This document shows, one piece after another, positions 57,710 through 64,000 of a DNA stretch of 64,000 bases. The position numbers and the translations under genes are program-made. How positions within the stretch are numbered: the first letter of the stretch is position 1; each line of letters opens with the position of its first letter. A model generated the notes under the pieces. That model did not search any database. It was not told the DNA's origin and worked only from the letters and a program-made list of their open reading frames with translations. The DNA is from Nocardioides sp. (lineage in GTDB: Bacteria; Actinomycetota; Actinomycetes; Propionibacteriales; Nocardioidaceae), in assembly GCA_037045645.1 (NCBI GenBank), contig JBAOIH010000001.1:868001-932000 (forward strand). Reading direction: 5' to 3'.

Positions 57710-57738
57710 CTGACAGACCGCGGAGCCAGGCGTACAGT
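57710..57738 (+). promoter_or_regulatory. Promoter of the leuB-region leader
   Basis: CTGACA (57710-57715), 17-base spacer, TACAGT (57733-57738). The leader-peptide ATG starts nine bases later. Nothing else was seen in 57651-57747. Confidence 0.65.
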
Positions 57739-57747
57739 CGCCGCATC

Positions 57748-57795
57748 ATGCGGAGCGTGTTCGTACTTATTGAACGCCGCGGCGAGGCTCGCTAA
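57748..57795 (+). CDS. Leader peptide rich in Val/Leu/Ile upstream of leuB
   Basis: 15 residues, MRSVFVLIERRGEAR, then TAA. The run Val-Phe-Val-Leu-Ile uses GTG TTC GTA CTT ATT; GTA, CTT and ATT are rare here, as in the ilvB leader. A strong hairpin begins right after the stop. It is probably an attenuator for the next genes (a 42-residue ORF and leuB). Confidence 0.7.
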   Translation: MRSVFVLIERRGEAR

Positions 57796-57845
57796 GACCG
57801 GGCCACCTCGTCGCGGGTTCGGCGTACGCCGCGACAGGCCTGGTC
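57796..57845 (+). terminator. Attenuator hairpin after the leuB-region leader
   Basis: GACCGGGCC (57796-57804) pairs with GGCCTGGTC (57837-57845), one mismatch, and inside it GTCGCGG (57810-57816) pairs with CCGCGAC (57829-57835). A pyrimidine-rich but not T-only stretch follows, and then a small GTCAG/CTGAC hairpin (57854-57871). It may end or pause transcription, or block translation. Confidence 0.55.
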
Positions 57846-57895
57846 TCCTTCTCGTCAGATCTCCTTCTGACACCAGCCTTTGTTGGAGTCCTCCG

Positions 57896-58024
57896 ATGTA
57901 TGACATGTATCCCGACGCCTGGGGCCCTGCGGCCCACAACCCCGACAACCCGTACTCGTACGAGAGCGTCCAGGCCCGGCTTGATGCGCGAGACGCGTCA
58001 GCACCGCGGCCCGACGACAACTAG
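57896..58024 (+). CDS. Small ORF, 42 residues (MYDMYPDAWG)
   Basis: Starts MYDMYPDAWGPAAHNPDNPY and ends acidic; TTGGAGTCC before the ATG contains a GGAG ribosome-binding site. Rich in Tyr, Pro, Asp and Asn, no membrane segment. The bases TAGGTT that hold its TAG stop also form the -10 box of leuB. It lies between the leader and leuB, so it may be the gene the attenuator controls. Function unknown. Confidence 0.5.
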   Translation: MYDMYPDAWGPAAHNPDNPYSYESVQARLDARDASAPRPDDN

Positions 58025-58035
58025 GTTCTCGGTTC

Positions 58036-59134
58036 ATGACCTCCTCTGATCTTTCGCAAAGCTTCGACCGATATCCGGCTCGCCGTCATCCCTGGCGACG
58101 GGATCGGTCAGGAAGTCACCGCCGAAGCACTCAAGGTGCTTGACGCCGTGACCTCCTCCGCCCTCTCGGACGTGAAGTTCGCACCTACTCGTTATGACCT
58201 CGGCGCGGAGCGTTACCTCGCCACCGGTGAGGTGCTGCCCGAGTCGGTGCTCGCGGAGATCAAGGACCACGACGCGATCCTGCTCGGCGCAGTGGGCGGC
58301 AAGCCCAACGACCCCAATCTGCCTCCGGGGATCCTGGAGCGGGGCCTCTTGCTGAAGCTGCGGTTCGAGCTCGATCACTACGTCAACCTGCGCCCCTCGA
58401 AGATCTATCCGGGCGTCACGTCACCCCTGTCCGCACAGACGCTGGGTGACACCGAGGTCGACTTCGTCGTGGTCCGGGAGGGGACCGAAGGGCCTTACAC
58501 CGGCAACGGTGGCGCGCTTCGGGTCGGCACGCCGGCCGAAGTCGCCACCGAGGTCAGCGTCAACACGGCGTACGGCGTCGAGCGAGTCGTGCGGGATGCG
58601 TACGCCCGGGCGCAACGCCGCCCCCGCAAGCACCTCACCCTGGTGCACAAGACCAACGTGCTGGTGCACGCGGGGTCGGTGTGGTGGCGGCTGTTCGAGC
58701 AGGTCGGTGCGGAATACCCCGACGTGACGACCGACTACATGCACATCGACGCCGCCATGATCCACATGACGACCAACCCCGGCCGCTTCGACGTGATCGT
58801 CACCGACAACCTCTTCGGCGACATCATCACCGACCTTGCCGCCGCGATCACGGGCGGGATCGGACTGGCGGCGTCGGGCAACGTGAACCCCGATAAGACC
58901 TTCCCGTCGATGTTCGAGCCGGTTCACGGCTCAGCCCCAGACATCGCCGGTCAGCAGATCGCCGACCCGACCGCCGCGATCCTCTCGACCTCCTTGCTGC
59001 TCGACCACCTCGGCTTCGCCGATGCGGCCACCGCCGTCGAGGAGGCCGTCCTTGCCGACCTCACCGAGCGTGCCCCGGGCAGCACCCGGCGTACGTCCGA
59101 GGTCGGCGACGCGATCGCGTCCCGCTTGGCCTAG
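58036..59134 (+). CDS. leuB: 3-isopropylmalate dehydrogenase, apparent N-terminal frameshift
   Basis: Oxidative decarboxylation of 3-isopropylmalate in leucine synthesis. The main frame reads [27 protein letters not shown], the catalytic Lys/Tyr region, [20 protein letters not shown] and [12 protein letters not shown] to 59134. The only good start, ATG 58036 (MTSSDLSQ, with TAGGTT eight bases upstream), is one frame away. The +1 shift coincides with AAGCTT (58059-58064); one base fewer gives a normal ~365-residue protein. Starting at ATG 58136 would remove the GDGIG loop. Typed as CDS because an artefact seems likelier than loss. Confidence 0.88.
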
Positions 59135-59191
59135 GAATCACCCCGAGCCCACCGCGGCAGTGCTGGCCGAACTGCGCTCTGACTCGGTCGG

Positions 59192-59215
59192 TCGAGCGGA
59201 GTCGAGACCAAACCG
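59192..59215. repeat. Short repeat related to the TTGAGCGG/TCGAGACC family
   Basis: GGTCGGTCGAGCGGAGTCGA followed by GACC, an imperfect inverted repeat between leuB and ilvE resembling the dispersed GGTT...GAGCGG...TCGA...ACC elements. Too short to be sure it is the same family. Confidence 0.35.
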
Positions 59216-59233
59216 ACCCGTTAGGTTGAACAC

Positions 59234-60307
59234 ATGGACATCAGCATCACCCGCACCGAGTCCCCGGTCGATCCCGCCGCGCGCGCGGAGATCCTGGCCA
59301 ACCCCGGTTTCGGCAACCACTTCACCAACCACATGTTCACTGTCGAGTGGACCCCCGATGCTGGCTGGCACGCCGCGCGGATCGAACCGTACGGCCCGCT
59401 CTCCCTCGATCCCGCGACCGCGGTCCTGCACTACGCGCAGGAGACGTTCGAGGGGATGAAGGCCTATCGTCACGACGACGACTCGATCTGGCTCTTTCGC
59501 CCCGACAAGAACGGTGAGCGGATGGCGCGATCCTCGCAGCGGCTGGCCTTCCCCGAGCTGCCGGTCGAGGACTTCGTGTCAGCTGTCGCCGCGCTCGTGG
59601 ACGTCGATCGTGACTGGGTGCCTGGGAGCGAGGGTGAGAAGTCGCTGTATCTGCGGCCCTTCATGTTCGCCTCCGAGCGATTCTTGGGCGTACGCCCCTC
59701 CCAACACGTCACCTTCATGGTGATCGCCTCGCCCGCCGGGGCGTACTTCAAGGGCGGGGTCAAGCCGGTCACACTGTGGCTCTCCGAGCAGTTCACCCGT
59801 GCCGGCAAGGGCGGCATGGGGGCGGCGAAGACGGGCGGCAACTACGCGTCATCGTTGGCCGCGCAGCGGGAGGCGATGAGCCAGGGCTGCGACCAGGTGG
59901 TCTTCTTGGACGACCAGGAGTTCCGCTATATCGAGGAACTCGGCGGAATGAACCTCTTCTTCGTCCACGCCGACGGTCATATCGTCACACCAGAAACCGG
60001 CACGATCTTGGAGGGCATCACGCGCGCCTCGATCATCGAGCTCGCGGGCACGCTCGGTCACCGTGTCGAGGAGCGCAAATTCTCGATCGAGGAGTGGCGC
60101 GACGGCATCGCCTCGGGGGAGATCACCGAGATTTTCGCGTGCGGTACGGCCGCGGTCGTGACCCCTGTTGGCGCGCTCAAGTCACCCCACGGGGAGGTCG
60201 CCGCGCCAGTCTCAACCGATCTGACGATGAAGATCCGCGACTCACTGGTCGGGATGCAGTTCGGTCGGGTCGAGGACTCGTTCGGCTGGTTGCATCGCGT
60301 TGTCTGA
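59234..60307 (+). CDS. ilvE: Branched-chain amino acid aminotransferase
   Basis: 357 residues, fold-type IV PLP enzyme for the last step of Ile, Leu and Val synthesis. PLP lysine Lys199 in GMGAAKTGGNYASSL; typical HYAQETFEGMKAYR and EELGGMNLFFV. TAGGTT (59222-59227), six bases before the ATG, is a leaderless-type -10, so it is transcribed on its own besides any leuB readthrough. Confidence 0.96.
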   Translation: MDISITRTESPVDPAARAEILANPGFGNHFTNHMFTVEWTPDAGWHAARIEPYGPLSLDPATAVLHYAQETFEGMKAYRHDDDSIWLFRPDKNGERMARSSQRLAFPELPVEDFVSAVAALVDVDRDWVPGSEGEKSLYLRPFMFASERFLGVRPSQHVTFMVIASPAGAYFKGGVKPVTLWLSEQFTRAGKGGMGAAKTGGNYASSLAAQREAMSQGCDQVVFLDDQEFRYIEELGGMNLFFVHADGHIVTPETGTILEGITRASIIELAGTLGHRVEERKFSIEEWRDGIASGEITEIFACGTAAVVTPVGALKSPHGEVAAPVSTDLTMKIRDSLVGMQFGRVEDSFGWLHRVV

Positions 60308-60389
60308 ACCTGCGTTGACTGATCCCGCGCAGCCGATGTCGGCTGGGGACTCCTAAGACACCAGCGCCTCGCGGTCTCTGCGCTCGTTC

Positions 60390-60901
60390 ATGCGTACGGA
60401 GTCCGGCTCGGCCGGGCTGCTCGTGTGTGCCGCCCTGATCGCCTTGGTGTGGGCGAACTCGTCGTGGTCCGACACCTACGTCGACCCGTGGCAGACCGAG
60501 TTGTCGTTGCGTCTGGGCGACGGCGGCATCACGATGGATCTGCACCACTGGATCAACGACGGTCTGATGGTCGTGTTCTTCTTCGGCGTGCTGCGGAGGC
60601 CGCTGGTCGGCAGGGCCGGTTCTGGGACATGCACCAACGACTCTTCGAGCATCAGGAAGCACTGGCGTTCGATGACCTGCTCGCGCACGCGGCGGCACTG
60701 CAGCTGGACCTGGAACGCTTCGTGGACGACCTGGAGGACGAGCGCACAGAGCGCCTGGTCGCCCAACACGTCGAGAGTGCCGCAGCCAGTGGCGTACGAG
60801 GCACTCCGACCTTCTTCATCGGTGACCGCCGCCATGTCGGGCCGCACGACGCACGCACCCTGATCGCCGCCTTGGAGTCGCAGCGTCGCCGGCAAGCATG
60901 A
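60390..60901 (+). pseudogene. NhaA-thioredoxin fusion, internal deletion remnant
   Basis: The first ~67 codons match the N-terminus of the Na+/H+ antiporter NhaA (RTESGSAGLLVCAALIALVW, HHWINDGLMVVFFF). Immediately after, in another frame, comes AAGRQGRFWDMHQRLFEHQE and GVRGTPTFFIGDR, the C-terminal DsbA/thioredoxin domain of actinobacterial NhaA-thioredoxin fusions. About 300 residues of NhaA and the CxxC part are missing, with the join near 60588-60594. Neither part can work alone. Confidence 0.75.
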
Positions 60902-61023
60902 GGTTTCTCTCGCGCACTGACATCCCGGCGTTCGGCAACCGCCCCGCCCCCCGCGGCACCGGCAACAAGGTCAAGGGCAACAAGGTCAAGGGCAACAAGG
61001 AAGGTCAGTGCCGCCGCATGTGA
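60898..61023 (+). CDS. Small basic ORF with GNKVK repeats
   Basis: 41 residues, ATG overlapping the stop of the thioredoxin remnant. Starts MRFLSRTDIPAFGNRP, then GNKVKGNKVKGNK from a 15-base tandem repeat, then QCRRM. Strongly basic. It may be a real small gene, or chance reading of the repeat. Confidence 0.35.
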   Translation: MRFLSRTDIPAFGNRPAPRGTGNKVKGNKVKGNKEGQCRRM

Positions 61024-61078
61024 TCGGGTTGCAGCCGACGTCCCAAGATCTGCACCCCCTCGCGGCTAATCTCTTCAG

Positions 61079-62851
61079 GTGGCCACCTTCCCGCCCGGTC
61101 CGCCTCCGGGGCTGACCGTCAACGGGTACGAATTGCTGACCCGCATCGGCGAGGGCGGCATGGGGGTCGTACACCTGGCCAGGCGTCCCGGTGGGACGCG
61201 GGTGGCGTTGAAGGTGCTGCGACCGCACATCATCGGCGGCGAGGAGGCACGTCAACGGTTGGCCCGTGAGGTCAACTCGTTGGCCCGCATCCAGTCTCGC
61301 TATGTCGCCGAGATCGTCGACGCCGATCCCTGGGGGGACATCCCCTACGTCGCGACGCGCTATGTCCCGGGTCTTTCGCTGCACGATTTCGTACGCGAGG
61401 AAGGGCCGATCACCGGCCCCGACCTCGACCACTTCGCGCGGTGCCTGGCCGAAGCGCTGGCCGCAGTGCACGCCCAAGGCGTGCTGCATCGCGACATCAA
61501 GCCGTCCAACGTGTTGATGGAGGGACGTACGCCGGTGCTGATCGACTTCGGCCTCGCCCGCGTCGCCGACGATCCGCGCCTGACTCACACGGGTTGGCTG
61601 CTGGGAACACCGGGCTATCTGGCGCCCGAGATCCTGTTCGGCGACGACGCTTCGACGGCATCGGACATCCACTCCTGGGCTGCGACAGTCGCGCTCGCGG
61701 GCACGGGCAGTCCGCCGTTCGGCCGCGGCCCTGCCGTTGCGGTGATGGATCGGGTGCGGCGGGGGGAGTACGTCCTCGACGGCCTGCCTCCGCGTTTGCG
61801 CGGAATCGTGGTCGCCTGCCTGGCGCCAGAGCCGACCGCTCGCCCCTCCTTGCCCGACCTGCGCGACGCGCTGCGGCTGCCCGAGTCGCCGTTCACCGCG
61901 CCCGTACGCCCGGTCGAGGCCGAGGACGTCTTCACCGCGCCCCTGGCCTTGGCGGCGTTGGCGGGGGCCACCGACAGCACTCAGGTCGAGCCGGACCACC
62001 ATGAGTCGCACCGGCAAGAACCACAGGGTCGCGAGGACCAGTGGCGTGAGCCGAGGGGGCGCGAGTCGGCGTGGGGCGAGGAGCCCCGGCGCGAAGAACA
62101 ATGGCCCGAGGATCGCTGGGCCGGCGACAGTTGGACCGATTCGTCGCCCGTCCACGAGCAGGAGTGGCCGACCGTCCCGGCGCAGCAACGCCACGATCCG
62201 ACCACGCCCTACTGGCAGGACCACCATGGCTATCCGCCCGCTCCGGCGCCCCTCCCCGCGCCGCACCGCGCTCGGCGTACGACTCTGTTCCTCGCGCTGA
62301 CGGTGGTGATAGGGGCGCTCATCGCGGCGGTGCCGTACGTGATGAGCGCCGCCGCCATCATCGGCGCCTGGCTGCTGCGCAGCGGGTCGATCGCCGCCGA
62401 AGCCGCGAGTGCGCGCCGCGAACTGCGGGGCCGACCGAGTTGGACCGACGGCCCGCGCGTGCTGATGGCAGCGCCGTGGCACCTGGTCCGGTCCATCCCC
62501 GGCACCCTGATGCTGGTCGTGTGGGGGATCGGGGTCGCGACCGCGGTGTGGCTCTTCGCGTTCGCTCTCAACCTGACGATGGCGCAGACGCTGCTGGCCT
62601 GCGGCACGACCTTCGCCGCAGCGCTGGGGCTCGGCCCGGGAGGACGACGCGTACGCGGCCCGCTCACCCGAGTCATCACGCCACTGTCCGCGTCGCCGCG
62701 TGGCTTCTTAATCGGACTCGCCGTCGTCGTCGCCGTGGGCACGATCGCCGCCTACGTCGCGTTGACCAGCGGACCGGACTGGACCCCGGGTAACGGGCGG
62801 CCTTTCGAGCACCTTGGTCTCACCGATCTGCTCCGCGGAATTCCCGGCTGA
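61079..62851 (+). CDS. Serine/threonine protein kinase, membrane-anchored
   Basis: 590 residues from GTG 61079; TAATCT (61067-61072) six bases upstream is a leaderless -10. Hanks kinase domain to about 270: glycine loop GEGGMGVVH, lysine in VALKVL, HRDIKPSN, IDFGLAR, GTPGYLAPE. A Gln/Glu/Arg/Trp-rich linker (about 310-390) leads to four hydrophobic helices (LFLALTVVIGALIAAVPYVM onward). There are no PASTA repeats, so it is not PknB; the sensor is probably the membrane part. Confidence 0.9.
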   Translation: MATFPPGPPPGLTVNGYELLTRIGEGGMGVVHLARRPGGTRVALKVLRPHIIGGEEARQRLAREVNSLARIQSRYVAEIVDADPWGDIPYVATRYVPGLSLHDFVREEGPITGPDLDHFARCLAEALAAVHAQGVLHRDIKPSNVLMEGRTPVLIDFGLARVADDPRLTHTGWLLGTPGYLAPEILFGDDASTASDIHSWAATVALAGTGSPPFGRGPAVAVMDRVRRGEYVLDGLPPRLRGIVVACLAPEPTARPSLPDLRDALRLPESPFTAPVRPVEAEDVFTAPLALAALAGATDSTQVEPDHHESHRQEPQGREDQWREPRGRESAWGEEPRREEQWPEDRWAGDSWTDSSPVHEQEWPTVPAQQRHDPTTPYWQDHHGYPPAPAPLPAPHRARRTTLFLALTVVIGALIAAVPYVMSAAAIIGAWLLRSGSIAAEAASARRELRGRPSWTDGPRVLMAAPWHLVRSIPGTLMLVVWGIGVATAVWLFAFALNLTMAQTLLACGTTFAAALGLGPGGRRVRGPLTRVITPLSASPRGFLIGLAVVVAVGTIAAYVALTSGPDWTPGNGRPFEHLGLTDLLRGIPG

Positions 62852-62874
62852 GGCGATGTGGCAGACTCGGCGGC

Positions 62875-62904
62875 GTGCAGCACCGAGTGATCATCATTCG
62901 CTAG
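62875..62904 (+). CDS. cimA leader peptide (Ile attenuator)
   Basis: Nine residues, MQHRVIIIR, then TAG. Codons four from the end are GTG ATC ATC ATT: Val and three Ile. CAGACT seven bases before the GTG is a -10-like box. A 9-bp hairpin (GCGCGTCGA 62904-62912 / TCGACGCGC 62919-62927) starts at the stop codon and a T-run terminator follows, so isoleucine supply should set cimA expression. Confidence 0.8.
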   Translation: MQHRVIIIR

Positions 62905-62929
62905 CGCGTCGACCACCCTCGACGCGCAG

Positions 62930-62956
62930 ACCTCTCGTACCCACGGGAGGTTTTTT
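62930..62956 (+). terminator. cimA attenuator terminator
   Basis: ACCTCTCGT (62930-62938) pairs with ACGGGAGGT (62943-62951), one G-U, loop ACCC, followed by TTTTTT. It lies between the leader peptide and cimA. Confidence 0.85.
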
Positions 62957-62984
62957 CACGTCCGGAGCCGAAAAGAGAGACCCG

Positions 62985-64000
62985 ATGGACCTGCAGGGCG
63001 CCTTCCACGTCTATGACACGACCCTGCGCGACGGCGCGCAGCAGGAGGGGTTGAACCTCTCCGTGGCCGACAAGCTCGCTATCGCGCGGCAACTCGACGG
63101 ACTCGGTGTCGGCTTCATCGAAGGGGGCTGGCCGGGCGCGAACCCCAAGGACACCGAGTTCTTCCGGATCGCGCGCGACGAACTCCAGCTTGAGCACGCC
63201 CGACTGACCGCATTCGGCGCGACCCGGCGCGCAGGGGTCGCAGCGGCCGACGACCCGCTCGTCGCGGCGCTGCGTGACAGCGGCGCCTCGGTGGTGACCC
63301 TCGTGGCGAAGAGCCACGACCGGCACGTCGAGAAGGCGCTGCGTACGACGCTGGAAGAAAACCTCGCCATGGTGCGCGACACCGTCACCCACCTGCGCGC
63401 GGAGGGACAGTCGGTCTTCCTCGATGCCGAGCACTTCTTCGACGGCTATCGCGACAATCGCGACTACGCGCTGGAGGTGCTGCGGGTCGCGGCCGAAGCA
63501 GGCGCCGAGGTCGTGGCACTGTGCGACACCAACGGCGGCATGCTGCCGAGCTGGGTCGGCGACGTGGTGGGCGACGTGATCGCCTCGACGGGCGCGCGGG
63601 TGGGGATTCACTGCCACAACGACACCGGCTGTGCGGTCGCGAACACGCTCGCGGCGGTCGATGCGGGCGCGACTCACGTGCAGGGCACGATCAACGGGTA
63701 CGGCGAACGTACGGGCAACGCCGACCTCGTCTCGGTGGTCGCCAACCTGGAGTTGAAGCTTCGACAAGCAGGTGCTGCCACAAGGGCTCTTGTCCGAAGC
63801 CACCCGGATCGCGCATGCGGTCGCCGAGGTCACCAACGTGCCGCCGTACGGTCGTCAACCGTACGTCGGCGCCTCGGCGTTCGCGCACAAGGCCGGGCTG
63901 CACGCGAGTGCGATCAAGGTCGACCCGGATCTCTATCAGCACATGGACCCACTCGGCGTCGGCAACGACATGCGCCTGCTCGTCTCCGACATGGCCGGCC
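62985..64000 (+). CDS. cimA: Citramalate synthase, partial, apparent frameshift
   Basis: Open at the right edge. Starts MDLQGAFHVYDTTLRDGAQQ; the HMGL-like barrel has the metal/catalytic TTLRDGAQ and HCHNDTGCAVANT, and GYGERTGNADL. It makes citramalate from pyruvate and acetyl-CoA, a threonine-independent route to isoleucine. Reading frame one ends sense at NLELK (63758); FDKQVLPQGLLSEATRIAHA and APYVGASAFAHKAG-type sequence continue one frame over. The +1 shift is at AAGCTT (63756-63761). AAAAGAGAGA precedes the ATG. Confidence 0.88.
   Translation, partial: MDLQGAFHVYDTTLRDGAQQEGLNLSVADKLAIARQLDGLGVGFIEGGWPGANPKDTEFFRIARDELQLEHARLTAFGATRRAGVAAADDPLVAALRDSGASVVTLVAKSHDRHVEKALRTTLEENLAMVRDTVTHLRAEGQSVFLDAEHFFDGYRDNRDYALEVLRVAAEAGAEVVALCDTNGGMLPSWVGDVVGDVIASTGARVGIHCHNDTGCAVANTLAAVDAGATHVQGTINGYGERTGNADLVSVVANLELKLRQAGAATRALVRSHPDRACGRRGHQRAAVRSSTVRRRLGVRAQGRAARECDQGRPGSLSAHGPTRRRQRHAPARLRHGR

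Noticed and set aside
58036..58075. Programmed +1 ribosomal frameshift at CTT in leuB and the other three genes
   Set aside because: CTT codon slippage would need the same codon phase. The motif is in one phase in the sialidase-like gene and cimA and another in thrE and leuB, so a sequence-level cause is more likely.

Overview
The window is a high-GC actinobacterial chromosome segment, most like the Nocardioidaceae/Propionibacteriales. The evidence is GTG/TTG starts, many ATGA/GTGA gene overlaps, a -10 box 6-9 bases before many start codons (leaderless mRNAs), and the order rne tail-rplU-rpmA-obg-proB followed by iscS-mnmA-metE-like-ligA-gatCAB. It is core chromosome; I see no prophage, insertion sequence, CRISPR array, tRNA or rRNA.

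Layout. 1-3.8 kb: RNase E/G tail, ribosomal proteins L21 and L27, Obg GTPase, glutamate 5-kinase. 3.9-9.4 kb: secreted metalloprotease, IscS, MnmA (tRNA thiolation), a membrane protein and a short MetE-like protein. 9.4-13.4 kb: repeats, a TetR/MFS efflux pair and a secreted protein. 13.4-22.4 kb: ligA, a broken ESX-type gene, repeats, and gatCAB. 22.4-28.1 kb: a cobalamin riboswitch heads five overlapping genes: two secreted proteins resembling the two halves of mammalian intrinsic factor/transcobalamin, then a complete ECF transporter (T, fused A-A', S). 28-41.9 kb: sugar dehydrogenase, EamA exporter, PadR/ABC-2 pair, sialidase-fold protein, ThrE, ilvD, kynU and small enzymes. 42-45.6 kb: ilvBNC behind a leader-peptide attenuator. 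46.7-50 kb: efeUOB ferrous iron uptake under an IdeR/DtxR-type iron box. 50-51.7 kb: pnuC-nadR NAD salvage behind a palindromic operator. 51.8-57.6 kb: FrnE-like thioredoxin-fold protein, a nonsense-broken ydeI, serA, a YczR/YczE pair, a methyltransferase. 57.7-64 kb: leuB and ilvE, a deleted nhaA, a Ser/Thr kinase, and cimA cut by the window end.

How it works together. Branched-chain amino acid synthesis is spread over ilvD, ilvBNC, leuB, ilvE and cimA. Three of these loci (ilvB, the leuB region, cimA) have tiny upstream ORFs rich in Ile/Leu/Val codons, two of them followed by clear T-run terminators, so ribosome-mediated attenuation looks like the common control.

Oddities. (1) All four AAGCTT sites in the window sit exactly where a reading frame shifts by one base (sialidase-like gene, thrE, leuB, cimA). 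(2) A dispersed repeat beginning GGTGGTTGAGG and ending CTCGAAACC lies between genes, is translated in frame inside gatA and gatB, and supplies stop codons to two genes. (3) Three other local tandem arrays (80, 83 and 62 bp) lie just downstream of genes. (4) Several genes are broken: ydeI by an in-frame TAG, nhaA-thioredoxin by a large internal deletion, and an ESX-type gene by a frameshift.
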